From assembly GCA_964247745.1 (NCBI GenBank), contig CAXTVT010000001.1, forward strand, positions 62,001-126,000: DNA of 64,000 nt, given 5' to 3'. The DNA is from RH-AL1 sp964247745 (GTDB taxonomy: Bacteria > Pseudomonadota > Alphaproteobacteria > Rhizobiales > Beijerinckiaceae). The notes beneath the pieces are model-generated. The model saw nothing but the letters and a program-made list of their open reading frames with translations, was not told where the DNA came from and searched no databases. How positions within the stretch are numbered: the first letter of the stretch is position 1; every line of letters begins with the position of its first letter. This document shows positions 16,419 to 25,902 of the stretch, piece by piece. Position numbers and translations under genes: made by a program.

Positions 16419-17416
16419 TGATCGTCGTGATCCCGCGTTGGTTGCTGCCGGCGTGTCTCCTTGTCGCGACGGCGCTGCCGGCCTTGGCCAGCGAGGTGTT
16501 CGTCACCAACGAGCGCGACAACACCGTCTCTGTCATCGACACCAAAAGCAATCAGGTCACCCGCACCTTCGACGTCGGGCGCCGCCCCCGCGGCCTGATC
16601 TTCTCGAAAGACGGCAAGCGCCTCTTCGTCTGCGCGAGCGACAGCGACGCCGTGCAGGTGATCGATCCCGACACCGGCAAGGTGCTGCACAATCTGCCCT
16701 CGGGCGAAGATCCGGAGCAGTTCGCGCTCTCGCCCGACGGCAAGAGCCTGTTCATCGCCAACGAGAACAACGCCGCCACCACCGTGGTCGATGTCGACAC
16801 CCGCCAGGTGCTGGGCCAGATCGACGTCGGCATCGAACCGGAAGGCATGGCGGTGGCGCCCGACGACAAGGTCGCGGTGACCACGTCCGAGACCACCAAC
16901 ATGGTTCATTGGATCGACATCAAGACGCTCACGTCAAACGATGCCACGCCGGTCGGCCAGCGGCCGCGCGAAGCGGTGTTCAGCAAGGACGGCAAGCTAC
17001 TCTGGGTCTCGTCCGAAGTCGGGGGCACCGTGGCGGTGATCGACGTCGCCGACCACAAGGTGATCCACACCATCGCCTTCGACATCCCCGGCGTGAACAA
17101 GGACAAGATCCAACCCGTCGGTATTCGTTTGACGGCGGACGGGCGCACCGCGTTCGTCGCGCTCGGGCCGGCGGATCACGTCGCCGTGGTCGACGCCAGG
17201 ACCTACGAGGTGAAGAGCACCATCCTCGTCGGGCGACGCGTCTGGCACATGGCGTTGACGCCCGACGAGGGCCAGCTCTTCACCACCAACGGGGTCAGCG
17301 GCGACGTCACCGTCATCGACGTCGCCAAGCTGCGCGCCACCCGCTCGATCAAGGTGGGACGGTTCCCGTGGGGCGTCGCGGTGCGGCCCGATCAGGCGAG
17401 CGCTCCGAAATCGTGA
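16418..17416 (+). CDS. PQQ-dependent catabolism-associated beta-propeller protein
   Basis: A 332-residue periplasmic YVTN-type beta-propeller. A signal peptide covers about residues 1-22 (LPALAS). Repeats of about 42 residues carry xVSVIDTxSNxV, GxxPRGLIFSKDGKRLFV and related strings, forming about seven blades. This family co-occurs with the preceding binding protein in PQQ-alcohol loci. Its function is unknown; a scaffold or sensor role in the periplasm is inferred. It overlaps the previous gene by 1 nt and the next by 4 nt (GTGA), so translation is coupled. Confidence 0.85.
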   Translation: MIVVIPRWLLPACLLVATALPALASEVFVTNERDNTVSVIDTKSNQVTRTFDVGRRPRGLIFSKDGKRLFVCASDSDAVQVIDPDTGKVLHNLPSGEDPEQFALSPDGKSLFIANENNAATTVVDVDTRQVLGQIDVGIEPEGMAVAPDDKVAVTTSETTNMVHWIDIKTLTSNDATPVGQRPREAVFSKDGKLLWVSSEVGGTVAVIDVADHKVIHTIAFDIPGVNKDKIQPVGIRLTADGRTAFVALGPADHVAVVDARTYEVKSTILVGRRVWHMALTPDEGQLFTTNGVSGDVTVIDVAKLRATRSIKVGRFPWGVAVRPDQASAPKS

Positions 17417-19578
17417 GGCTTCGATCCCCGTCGTTCCGGAATGCCGCTTTGGCGGCAAAGGCCGGACCGGCGAGATTTGCGGCTGCCCTGATGGCGCATG
17501 CGCTGCTCGTCGCGGCGTGTCTCGTCGCGCTGCTGTGCCTCCCCTCCACCGCCGGCACGCTCGACAAGGCCGGGCTTGCAGGCTTCTTTCCCGCGCCGCT
17601 CGTGGTCGGCGACAAAGACCCCGACCTCGCGATCTGGCCGATCCTCAAACAGGAGGCTGGATCCTACGAGGTGTTCGCCTATGCTTTCGAATCCAACGAT
17701 TTCGCGCCGATCCCCGGCTTCGGCGGTTCGCCGCCGGACCTGCTCATCGCCATGGCGCCGGACGGCACCTTCCGCGACGTGAAGGTGCTCTCGCAGCACG
17801 AGCCGGTGTTCGTCGACGGCTACGGCACCGAGCCGCTGTTCGCCTTCGTGCAGCAATACGTCGGCCTGTCCGCCAAGCACTCCATCCGCGTCGGGCGCGC
17901 CAACGCCCGCGCGAGGGGCGCCAACAACGCGACCGTAGTGGACGGCATCGCCATGGCGACCGCCTCGACCCGCGTGATCAACGAGGAAATCCTGGAGTCC
18001 GCGCTCGCCGTCGCCCGCAAGAAGCTCGGTTTCGGCGCCGCCACCAACCTCGGCCTCAAGGTCGTGGCGAAGGACGACGCCTTCACCGCGCTGAGCTGGG
18101 ATGCGCTGCTAGCCAAAGGTTGGATTGAGGATTTCCGCCTCACCAACAGGACCGTCGACGCTGCCTTTGCCGACACGGCAGTGGCGGACCAGAGCGACGG
18201 CAAGCCCGATGCCGCCTTCGCCGACACGTACATCGCCTACCTCAACGTTCCCTCGATCGGACGCAACCTGCTCGGCGACACGCTCTACGCATACGTCATG
18301 GCGAGCTTGGCGCCGGGCGACCACGCGATCATGGTGCTGGCGCACGGCCCCTGGGATCCGATCGGTGACGACTACACGTTCGGTGCCATTCCCGAGCGCA
18401 TCGCCGTGCTGCAGGACAAGCTGTCGATCCCGGCGCGCGACATGGCGATCGAGCGTGGCGACCAGGGCATGAAGGGCATGCCCTCGGGCCAATGGACCAT
18501 CCTCAAGATCGCCGACGAAGCGGGGTTCGATCCGTCGAAGCCTTGGGACGTGTCTCTCAGGCTCACGCGCGAGCGCGGCCAGATCCTCGCCGAGAAGGTC
18601 TCGCGCGAATTTGGCGACACCTATTCTCTGCCTCGTGACCTCTTCGTCGTGCGCAAGCCGGATCGGGGGCCGAGCTGGACCGACAGCTGGGCGGCGCGAA
18701 AGGGGACGATGCTCGGCATCGGCGCGATGCTTCTTCTTCTGATGCCCGTGCTGATCCGACAGAAGCGGCTCGTCGCGCAATCGAACCTGTTCGCTCCGTT
18801 CCGTCTCGCCTACCTCGCGCTCACGCTGGGCTTCGTCGGCTGGTACGCGCAGGCCCAGCTCTCGATCGTGACGCTGATGGGCTTGGTTCGCACGGCGGTG
18901 ACGACGCGCGACTTCTCCTTCCTGCTGTACGATCCGCCCTCGCTCGTGCTCTGGGCTTTCGTGCTGGCGACGCTGGTGGTGTGGGGCCGCGGCACCTTCT
19001 GCGGATGGCTATGCCCGTTCGGCGCCCTGCAGGAGCTCGTCGCCGTGCCGACGCGCTGGCTGCGGATCCCGCAGGTCGCGGTGCCGCGCCGGCTCGACAG
19101 GGCGCTGCGATTCGTCAAATACATCGTGCTGGTCGGCATCCTCGTCAGCGCCGCCGTCTCTCCGCCGGTCGCCGACACGATGGTCGAGGTCGAGCCGTTC
19201 AAGACCTCGATCACGCTCTATTTCGTCCGCTCCTGGCCGTTCGTTGCCTACGCGATCGGCCTGCTGGTCCTGAACCTGTTCATCTACAAGGGCTTTTGTC
19301 GCTATCTCTGCCCGCTCGGCGCCGGCCTCGCCGTGGTCGGGCGCCTTCGCGTCTTCGATTGGATTCCGCGCCGCGCCGAATGCGGTACGCCGTGCCAGTT
19401 GTGCAAGGTGAAGTGCCGCTACGGCGCCATCGAGCCGACCGGTAAGATCGATTATCCCGAGTGCTTCCAATGCATGGATTGCGTGACGATCATCCTCGAT
19501 CCCGCGCAATGCGTGCCGCAGATCCTAGCGCACAAGCGCCATCGCACGATCCGACCGCAACGCGTGGCAGCAGAATGA
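17413..19578 (+). CDS. NosR-like membrane protein: FMN-binding domain plus 4Fe-4S ferredoxin domain
   Basis: A 721-residue membrane flavo-iron-sulfur protein. A first membrane helix lies near residues 25-47. A large periplasmic domain carries an FMN_bind-type motif (DGIAMATAST, Thr at about residue 183), where FMN would be attached through phosphodiester to Thr. Several membrane helices follow (about residues 435-630), with two NosR-type CxxxCP motifs (CGWLCPFGA near 530 and CRYLCPLGA near 629), then two cytoplasmic Fe-S motifs (CGTPCQLCKVKC near 656, CFQCMDC with a distal Cys near 684). NosR supports nitrous-oxide reductase, but no nos gene is visible here. The operon context suggests electron transfer linked to the PQQ dehydrogenase. 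A second start at ATG 17491 is possible. Confidence 0.85.
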   Translation: MRLRSPSFRNAALAAKAGPARFAAALMAHALLVAACLVALLCLPSTAGTLDKAGLAGFFPAPLVVGDKDPDLAIWPILKQEAGSYEVFAYAFESNDFAPIPGFGGSPPDLLIAMAPDGTFRDVKVLSQHEPVFVDGYGTEPLFAFVQQYVGLSAKHSIRVGRANARARGANNATVVDGIAMATASTRVINEEILESALAVARKKLGFGAATNLGLKVVAKDDAFTALSWDALLAKGWIEDFRLTNRTVDAAFADTAVADQSDGKPDAAFADTYIAYLNVPSIGRNLLGDTLYAYVMASLAPGDHAIMVLAHGPWDPIGDDYTFGAIPERIAVLQDKLSIPARDMAIERGDQGMKGMPSGQWTILKIADEAGFDPSKPWDVSLRLTRERGQILAEKVSREFGDTYSLPRDLFVVRKPDRGPSWTDSWAARKGTMLGIGAMLLLLMPVLIRQKRLVAQSNLFAPFRLAYLALTLGFVGWYAQAQLSIVTLMGLVRTAVTTRDFSFLLYDPPSLVLWAFVLATLVVWGRGTFCGWLCPFGALQELVAVPTRWLRIPQVAVPRRLDRALRFVKYIVLVGILVSAAVSPPVADTMVEVEPFKTSITLYFVRSWPFVAYAIGLLVLNLFIYKGFCRYLCPLGAGLAVVGRLRVFDWIPRRAECGTPCQLCKVKCRYGAIEPTGKIDYPECFQCMDCVTIILDPAQCVPQILAHKRHRTIRPQRVAAE

Positions 19579-20588
19579 GCATCGACCTTTCAAACTTAAG
19601 CCAGGCCACCCGGCGCAAGGCGATGATCGGCGCAGCCGGTGCCTTCGCGGCGCTCGCCGGCGCACGCGCCTTCGGCAGCCTTGCTCGCGCGCAGGGTCTG
19701 GCGACCAGAACCCGGGCGGACCTCGCCTTCAACACGACGATCGCGCTCACCGTTGCCGGCCCGAATGCCCGCGCGCTCGACGTCGCGCTCGGGGCCGGCA
19801 TGGCTGCGCTGCGTCGCGTCGAGCACGCCACCAGCGTCTACAAGGCGCAAGGCGACCTCGGCCGGCTCAATCGCGATGGCCGGCTCGCGAATCCTTCTCC
19901 GCACCTCGTCGTTCTGCTGACCTACGCCGCCGCGCTGTCGCGCGAGACCGCCGGCCGCTTCGATTGCACCGTGCAGCCGCTGTGGGACCTCTGGGCCGAG
20001 CAGCACGCGCGCGGCGAGCGGCCTTCCCCGCCGGCGTTGCGGGAGGCCGTGGCGAAGGTGGACTGGCGCGCCGTCCTAATGACGCCGGGCGAGGTGCGCT
20101 TGGAGCGGCCTGGCATGGCCGTCACCCTGAACAGCATCAACCAGGGCTACGCTGCCGACGTCGTCATGGCCGAATTGGCGGCGCACGGCATCGCCCACGC
20201 CTTCGTCGATACCGGTGAGTTCGGCGCTCGCGGCCGGCATCCGGAGGGGCGCGAGTGGCGCCTCGGCGTGGTCGCGCCGCGCGACACCGCAAGCCTCGCC
20301 TTCACGCTCGACCCGTTCCGCCGCTTCGCCGCGACCTCGGGCGATTACATGACGTTCTTTTCGCCGGACTTTCGCGACCACCACATCTTCGATCCTCGCA
20401 CCGGCACCTCGCCGCCGGATTGGTCGTCGATCACGGTGGAGGCGGCGTCCGGCCTGGAGGCCGATGGACTGTCCACGGCGCTGTTCACGCTGAATGCTGA
20501 GGAAGGACGGCGGCTGCTGGCCGCGCGCGCCGGCACGGCGGCGCGGTGTTTCGACAAGAGCGGTGCGGAGCTGATGATAAGCGCATAG
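19575..20588 (+). CDS. apbE: FAD:protein FMN transferase ApbE
   Basis: A 337-residue flavinyl transferase that attaches FMN to Thr/Ser of a target protein. The N-terminus has a Tat-like signal, TRRKAMIGAAGAF, ending near residue 40, so it should act in the periplasm. The ApbE core is seen in FDCTVQPLWDLW (about residue 132), the NSINQGYAADVV motif (about residue 190), VDTGEFGARG (a variant of the VDxGGxxxxxG motif) and DGLSTALFTL. It overlaps the NosR-like gene by 4 nt (ATGA), the expected partner for covalent flavinylation of its DGIAMATAST site. Confidence 0.92.
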   Translation: MSIDLSNLSQATRRKAMIGAAGAFAALAGARAFGSLARAQGLATRTRADLAFNTTIALTVAGPNARALDVALGAGMAALRRVEHATSVYKAQGDLGRLNRDGRLANPSPHLVVLLTYAAALSRETAGRFDCTVQPLWDLWAEQHARGERPSPPALREAVAKVDWRAVLMTPGEVRLERPGMAVTLNSINQGYAADVVMAELAAHGIAHAFVDTGEFGARGRHPEGREWRLGVVAPRDTASLAFTLDPFRRFAATSGDYMTFFSPDFRDHHIFDPRTGTSPPDWSSITVEAASGLEADGLSTALFTLNAEEGRRLLAARAGTAARCFDKSGAELMISA

Positions 20589-20716
20589 CGGCGATCGCAT
20601 CTCGTCGTCCGCTCGCGTCCACCCGTCCATCTTGCCAGAAAAGCGAAGCTCGCGTCATAGTCTGGGCCTCGCGTGATCCGCCGGAAGAGCGGGACGCGTC
20701 CCGGGGAGGTCGGCAG

Positions 20717-21886
20717 GTGCTGCAGCAACAGGCGGCGCGCAATCATACGTGCGGCGTACAGACCGCGTGGTCGGAGGCCGAGGACGCGGAAACCGCGGTG
20801 CTCGCGGCGACCCATGCGCTCGAGCGCGACAAGATCGGGCAGGTCCTCGCCTTCTTCTCGGCGGCTTACGACGTCGAGGCGCTGAACGCCGCGCTCCTTC
20901 GCGCCTTGCCCGGCATCTCCGTCGCGGGTTGTTCGAATGCCGGTGGAATCTGCCCGGCGGGCGCTCTCGAGCACGGCCTCGTCCTCGTCGCCTTCCCGCG
21001 CGAGGGCTTCCGCATCGCCTCGACCTGCCTGCCCAACATCTCGAGCCTCGACGTCGAGCGGGCCGAGGCGGCGATCCGCGCGTTGCGTCGCCGGCTCGAC
21101 GAGGCCGACGGCGATCCGCTGCGCTCCCAGCGCTTCGCGATCTCGCTCATCGACGGGCTGGCCAACGTCGAGGAGACGGTGGTTTCGACCGTGGCCTGGG
21201 CGCTCGACGGCATCCCGCTGGTCGGCGGCTCGGCCGGCGACGACCTGCATTTCCGGCAGACCGCGCTCCTTCACGGGGGCGACGTGGTCCGCAACGGCGC
21301 CGTCATCCTGCTGGTCGAGACCGACTTCCCGACCCAGCTCTTCAAGAGTGACAACTTCGACCCGACGAGCACGCGCCTGGTGGTGACCAAGTCGGATGCC
21401 GAGACGCGCACGGTGCACGAATTCAACGCCGAACCGGCTGCTGTCGAATACGCGCTCTCCGTCGGCCTGAACCCAGGCGAGCTGACGCCGATGAGCTTCG
21501 CCGCGCACCCGCTGGTGGTGAAGATCGGCGGCGAGTATTTCTGCCGTTCGATCCGCCGGCTCAACGAGGACGGCTCTTTGTCCTTCTTCTGCGCCATCGA
21601 CGAAGGCGTGGTGCTGACGTTGGCCGAGCCGCGCGACCTGGTCCAGGCGACCCGCGACGAGCTCGCTCGCGTCGAGCGCGGCTTCGAGGGGCTCGACCTC
21701 GTCATCGGGTTCGACTGCGTGTTGCGGCGCCTCGAGGCGGAGTCGCGCCAGGTGCGCCATCAGGTTTCCGACCTCTACCGCCGATACAACGTGGTCGGCT
21801 TCGAGACCTACGGCGAACAGTATCGGTCGATGCATTTGAACCAGACCTTTACCGGCATCGCCATCGGCGCGCCGCGCCGCGCATGA
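20717..21886 (+). CDS. FIST-domain sensory protein
   Basis: A 389-residue cytoplasmic ligand-binding protein with FIST-N (about residues 20-220) and FIST-C (about residues 225-370) domains. GTG at 20717 is used because GGAGG lies 8 nt upstream. Typical strings are FFSAAYDVEALNAALL, GCSNAGGICPAG, GIPLVGGSAGDD and the C-terminal ISLxxCLxR-like LVIGFDCVLRRLEAE, which holds the conserved Cys region. FIST proteins are proposed to bind small ligands such as amino acids and to feed signal-transduction partners. Its last codons overlap the histidine kinase start (ATGA), so I infer it senses a substrate or product of the alcohol pathway for that kinase. Confidence 0.85.
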   Translation: MLQQQAARNHTCGVQTAWSEAEDAETAVLAATHALERDKIGQVLAFFSAAYDVEALNAALLRALPGISVAGCSNAGGICPAGALEHGLVLVAFPREGFRIASTCLPNISSLDVERAEAAIRALRRRLDEADGDPLRSQRFAISLIDGLANVEETVVSTVAWALDGIPLVGGSAGDDLHFRQTALLHGGDVVRNGAVILLVETDFPTQLFKSDNFDPTSTRLVVTKSDAETRTVHEFNAEPAAVEYALSVGLNPGELTPMSFAAHPLVVKIGGEYFCRSIRRLNEDGSLSFFCAIDEGVVLTLAEPRDLVQATRDELARVERGFEGLDLVIGFDCVLRRLEAESRQVRHQVSDLYRRYNVVGFETYGEQYRSMHLNQTFTGIAIGAPRRA

Positions 21887-23226
21887 GCCTCGTCGAGAGC
21901 GGCAGCTCGATCGAGGACGAGCTGCGCCGGCGCATCGCGAAGCTGGAGCGCATCAACGCGTCGCTGATGACCCACGTCGAGCGGGTGACCGACCAGCACG
22001 AGGGCGCCTATTCGCTGTTCCAGACGGCGATCATGCTGGACGGGCGGGTGCGTAGCCGCACCGAGGAGCTGACCGGGCTGATGCACCGGCTCGAGCGCTC
22101 CAACCAGGCTTTCGAGGCGGCCAAGAACGAGGCCGAGCAGGCCAACCGCTCCAAGACGCGCTTCCTCGCCGCCGCCAGCCACGACCTGCTGCAGCCGCTC
22201 AACGCCGCGCGCCTGTCGGTGTCGACGCTGGTCGACATGCCCCTCGATTCCGCGGCGGCGACGGCGGTGCGGCGGGTCGAGCGCGGTCTGGAGACGATCG
22301 AAGATCTGATCAAGACGCTGCTCGACATCTCCAAGCTCGATGCCGGCGTCGTCCATCCGCATCGCGGTCCTGTCCGCTTGCGCGACCTGCTGGTCGAGAT
22401 CGAGGCCGGCTTTCGGACCCAGGCCGAGAGCAAGGGCTTGCGCTTGACGGTCCGCTGCGCGGCCGATCTCGCGGTGGAGAGCGACGCCAAGCTGCTGAAG
22501 CGCGTCATCGGCAACCTCGTCAGCAACGCCGTGCGGTATACCGATCGCGGCGGCGTGCTGATCGCGGCTCGTCGACGAAACGGGCGCTGCCGCCTCGATG
22601 TGGTCGATACCGGCAGCGGCATCGCTCCCGCCGAGCGCGAACTCGTCTTCGAGGAGTTCTTCCGGGGACGCAGTGCCGGCGACACCGAGAGCGGCCTGGG
22701 CCTGGGTCTCGCCATCGTGCGCCGCTTGGTCTCCACGCTCGGCCACGAGCTCGCCTTCACCTCCCGCGTCGCACGGGGCTCGTGGTTTCGGCTCGATCTT
22801 CCGCTCTGCCGTCACCTGCCGCCGCAGCCGGTGCGAGCGATGCCGATCCCGGCTTCGTTCGCCGGTGCGCGCGCGCTGGTGGTGGAGAACGATGCGCCGA
22901 CGCTCGAGGCCACCGCGCGTCTGCTCGAAGGCTGGGGCATGGCCGTGCTGGCCGTGGCCGATCCACGCGCGATCATCGCCGGCCTCGAGGAGATCGCGCC
23001 CCTCGACTTGATCGTGGCCGATTACCACCTGGAGCCGGGCCTCGTCGGCACCGAGGTCGTCGCCGCGGTGCGCGCCATGGCTGCTCGCGCCATCCCCGCC
23101 GTGGTGGTGACGGCCGATCACGGCGACGAGGTACAGGTGCAGGTGGCCGCCGCGGGGTGCAGCCTCGTGCACAAGCCGATCAAGCCGGCGGCGCTGCGCT
23201 CGTTGCTGTCCTATCTGGTCGGATGA
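21883..23226 (+). CDS. Hybrid sensor histidine kinase with C-terminal receiver
   Basis: A 447-residue cytoplasmic kinase without membrane helices. A coiled-coil N-terminus (about residues 8-95) leads to a HisKA domain with H-box FLAAASHDLLQPLNAARL (His near residue 106), an HATPase_c domain with N-box NLVSNAVRYT, G1 DTGSGI and G2 SGLGLGLAIVRR, and a C-terminal receiver (about residues 325-447) with Asp in LIVADYHLEPG and Lys in VHKPIKP. The lack of an input domain and the 4-nt overlap with the FIST gene suggest the FIST protein is its sensor. The domain plan resembles ErcS-type kinases of PQQ alcohol loci in pseudomonads, a comparison made from memory. Confidence 0.88.
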   Translation: MSLVESGSSIEDELRRRIAKLERINASLMTHVERVTDQHEGAYSLFQTAIMLDGRVRSRTEELTGLMHRLERSNQAFEAAKNEAEQANRSKTRFLAAASHDLLQPLNAARLSVSTLVDMPLDSAAATAVRRVERGLETIEDLIKTLLDISKLDAGVVHPHRGPVRLRDLLVEIEAGFRTQAESKGLRLTVRCAADLAVESDAKLLKRVIGNLVSNAVRYTDRGGVLIAARRRNGRCRLDVVDTGSGIAPAERELVFEEFFRGRSAGDTESGLGLGLAIVRRLVSTLGHELAFTSRVARGSWFRLDLPLCRHLPPQPVRAMPIPASFAGARALVVENDAPTLEATARLLEGWGMAVLAVADPRAIIAGLEEIAPLDLIVADYHLEPGLVGTEVVAAVRAMAARAIPAVVVTADHGDEVQVQVAAAGCSLVHKPIKPAALRSLLSYLVG

Positions 23227-23239
23227 ACGCCGGAAGAGG

Positions 23240-24085
23240 CTAGGCCGCTTGCCGGCCGCGGGCCCAGGTCGCGACCGCGCTGGACAGAGCGTCGAAGGAC
23301 ATCGGCTTCGTGAGGGTGGCGTTCATACCGGCGTGCAAGCAATTGTCGAGTTGTTCGCGAAACGAATGAGCGGTCAGTGCCACGATCGGCACGTTGCAAG
23401 CCGGAGCGGGCAGGGCGCGGATCGCGCGCGTCGCGTCCATGCCGTCCATGCCCGGCATGATCATGTCCATGAGGATGAGATCGTAGGTCTTCGCCTTCGC
23501 CGCCTCCACCGCGGCCGCGCCGTCAGCGACGCTGTCGACGACGTAGCCGTCGAGCGAGAGCATGTCGCAGATGAGCTTGCGGTTGAGGTCGAGATCGTCG
23601 GCAAGCAGGATTCGCAACCCGACGGATTGAATATCGTCCTCATGGGCAGCGCCGTCGAGATCGCGATCCGTGATCGCGGCGCCGGGCTCGGCGAGGGTCG
23701 TTTCCGTCGGGCTGTCGACAGCCTGGCGGAGAGCGGACGCCACAACGTCGACATGGCCGGCTTCCAAATGCCTGACGAGTCCCGTCAATCGGATTTCCTC
23801 AGCCAATCCCGCAGCAAGATCGCGGATCATCGCTTCGTCGTCCTCCGACCAGAGCCGGTCCGGCTCGCCGCGGGCCACGAGCCGGGCAACGGGTTTTTCG
23901 GACGGCGCGACGATCGCCTCGAGGATCGCGCCGGGCGCGAGGCCCGATGCGACATCGGAGAGGCTGGGGGCGAGCACGAAAGCATCGACTGCGCGTAGGG
24001 CACGGCGTGCGAGATGAAGGGTGCGCCCGAGGCTCTCGGACGAAATATCGACAGGATGCTGAGCCTCGAGCAGACCGGTCGTCAT
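23240..24085 (-). CDS. Receiver-domain protein with GAF-like N-terminus
   Basis: A 281-residue protein convergent with the hybrid kinase, with only 13 nt between the stops. The ATG at 24085 has GGAG 9 nt upstream. The C-terminal receiver (about residues 155-275) has DD in LRILLADDLDLNRKL, the phosphoacceptor in LILMDMIMPGMDG, Thr in IVALTAHS and Lys in LTKPMS. The N-terminal part (about residues 20-120) looks like a sensor or GAF-like domain but has no clear ligand motif, and no H-box follows it. It may be a kinase remnant or a phosphate sink for the kinase next door. Confidence 0.75.
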   Translation of the reverse strand: MTTGLLEAQHPVDISSESLGRTLHLARRALRAVDAFVLAPSLSDVASGLAPGAILEAIVAPSEKPVARLVARGEPDRLWSEDDEAMIRDLAAGLAEEIRLTGLVRHLEAGHVDVVASALRQAVDSPTETTLAEPGAAITDRDLDGAAHEDDIQSVGLRILLADDLDLNRKLICDMLSLDGYVVDSVADGAAAVEAAKAKTYDLILMDMIMPGMDGMDATRAIRALPAPACNVPIVALTAHSFREQLDNCLHAGMNATLTKPMSFDALSSAVATWARGRQAA

Positions 24086-24303
24086 GGCATTGTGCTCCGA
24101 GCGATCACCCTGGAGGAGCCGACGCGACACGACGAATCACCTGTGAGCGAATCAACCACGTCAATCATCATATAGTCTTACGTTGCGGCACGCTGCCATT
24201 ATGTCACGACAAAGCTTTTTTGTGACAAGCGCAAGCTCTTCCAGCTTTGTGGCGGCAGCCGGCTGGAAGCTGGCCGTTTTCGCGTCCGATGCACAAAGCG
24301 GCG

Positions 24304-25902
24304 TTACTCCGCCGCCTCCATGATGACCGGCTCGCGCAGCTTGGCCGAATAATGCGAGGCGTTGCCGCGACCGGCACAAGCCTCGCGCGCGAACATGATG
24401 AGGTGGTGGGCGGGCAGACAATAATTCAGGAGCGCCTCGACCTTGCCTTTGACGAGCAGCGGCAGGGCGAAGCGCCAGAACGTGCCGCGATAGCCGCCGT
24501 CACCCTTGATGCCGACGTACCATAGGAGCTTGGCCAGGATCGTCAGTCCCTTCCTGATCATCCGCTTGTTGGTGCGCTGCGGCGAATTCGGCTTTGGGAT
24601 GCGATGCGGCCATGTCGCCGCGAGCTGGTGGCGATAGCGCGCGAACAGCACCTCGGGCTGATAGGCCTTGTCCATGCACTCGCGCCACATGCCGAGCACG
24701 TCGTCGTAGGGCATCATGAAGTGGACGTTGGATTCGCGGTCGTCGCGTTCGTCGATGCGGCCGGCCTTCGCGAGCCGGTCCCATAGCGGCGTCTGCGGCA
24801 GCGCCTGGAGCAGGTTGATCGTCAGCATCGGGATGCCCGACTTCTCGACGAAGTCCAGCACCTTGGTGCCGCTTTCCGCCGTGTCCGAGTCGAGGCCGAG
24901 GATGATGCCGGACACCACCTGGATGCCGTGCGAATTGATGATCTTGACCGCGTCGAGGATCGGCATGACCATGTTGTGGCCCTTGTCGATCTGGATCAGC
25001 GCGTCCGGTTCGGGCGTCTCGATCCCGCAGAACACCGCATCGAAGGCGGCCTCGCGCATCATCGCCAGCACGTCGGGCGAGCGCGCGATGTTGAGCGTCG
25101 CCTCGCAGGCGAAGGCCACGGCGTAGCCGTTGCGCTTCTGCCAGTCGATGAGGTGGGGCAGCAGCTCCTTGATGGCCTTGCGGTTGCCGATGATGTTGTC
25201 GTCGACGAAGTAGATCGAGCCGGTGACGCCCTGAGCCAGCAGCTTGTCCAGCTCGGCGCAGATCTGCTCCGGGGTCTTCAGCCGCGGCACCCGGCCGTAG
25301 AGACCGGGGATGTCGCAGAACTCACATTTGTACGGGCAGCCGGAAGAAAACTGGATCGTGCCGAGCATGTAGTTGGGGATCCGCGCCAACTCGTAGGCCG
25401 GCATCGGGAATTGCGACAGCTCGCGGCGCAGCTTGGTCTTCATCACGAGCTGCTTCGCCGGGCGCTCGACGCTGTCGCCGAGCAAGGCGATGATGGCGTC
25501 GGTGGCATCGCCCAGCTCGCCGCAATGCAGCACGTCGAAGGCGGGATAGTTCTCCGGGCAGGCCGAGACCGAGGGGCCGCCTAGCACGGTGATCCTGTCA
25601 TGTGCGTGGGCGCGGCGATTGATGTCGTCGATCTGCCGGCGCTGGATGTGCATGCCCGAGACGAACACCGCGTCGGCCCAGGCGAAATCGTCGTCCGTGG
25701 CGCGGGCCATGTTCTCGTCGACGAAGCGCGCCTCCCAGTGCGGCGGCAGGTAGGCGGCGATCGTCAACAGCCCCTGCGGAGGCATGAACGCCTTGGTGTT
25801 GTCCGTCAGGTGATAGGCGTGCTCGAACGTGCCGAACGAGGGTTCGTAGTGCGGGAAGACGCAGAGGATGCGGCGCGGCTTTAGATCGATGCCTTGCGTC
25901 AT
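24304..25902 (-). CDS. B12-binding radical SAM protein, HpnP-like (copy A)
   Basis: A 532-residue cobalamin-dependent radical SAM enzyme. The N-terminal B12-binding-like domain (about residues 1-150) starts RRILCVFPHYEPSFGTFEHAY and includes MPPQGLLTIAAYLP. The radical SAM domain (about residues 175-390) has the cluster motif CPYKCEFC. A C-terminal DUF4070-like region follows (RYRHQL, GYRGTFWRF). The full pattern resembles the hopanoid C-2 methylase HpnP, which makes 2-methylhopanoids in methylotrophs and Rhodopseudomonas. Close relatives with other substrates exist, so methylation of hopanoids is a family-based proposal. It is a tandem paralogue of the next upstream gene. Confidence 0.72.
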   Translation of the reverse strand: MTQGIDLKPRRILCVFPHYEPSFGTFEHAYHLTDNTKAFMPPQGLLTIAAYLPPHWEARFVDENMARATDDDFAWADAVFVSGMHIQRRQIDDINRRAHAHDRITVLGGPSVSACPENYPAFDVLHCGELGDATDAIIALLGDSVERPAKQLVMKTKLRRELSQFPMPAYELARIPNYMLGTIQFSSGCPYKCEFCDIPGLYGRVPRLKTPEQICAELDKLLAQGVTGSIYFVDDNIIGNRKAIKELLPHLIDWQKRNGYAVAFACEATLNIARSPDVLAMMREAAFDAVFCGIETPEPDALIQIDKGHNMVMPILDAVKIINSHGIQVVSGIILGLDSDTAESGTKVLDFVEKSGIPMLTINLLQALPQTPLWDRLAKAGRIDERDDRESNVHFMMPYDDVLGMWRECMDKAYQPEVLFARYRHQLAATWPHRIPKPNSPQRTNKRMIRKGLTILAKLLWYVGIKGDGGYRGTFWRFALPLLVKGKVEALLNYCLPAHHLIMFAREACAGRGNASHYSAKLREPVIMEAAE

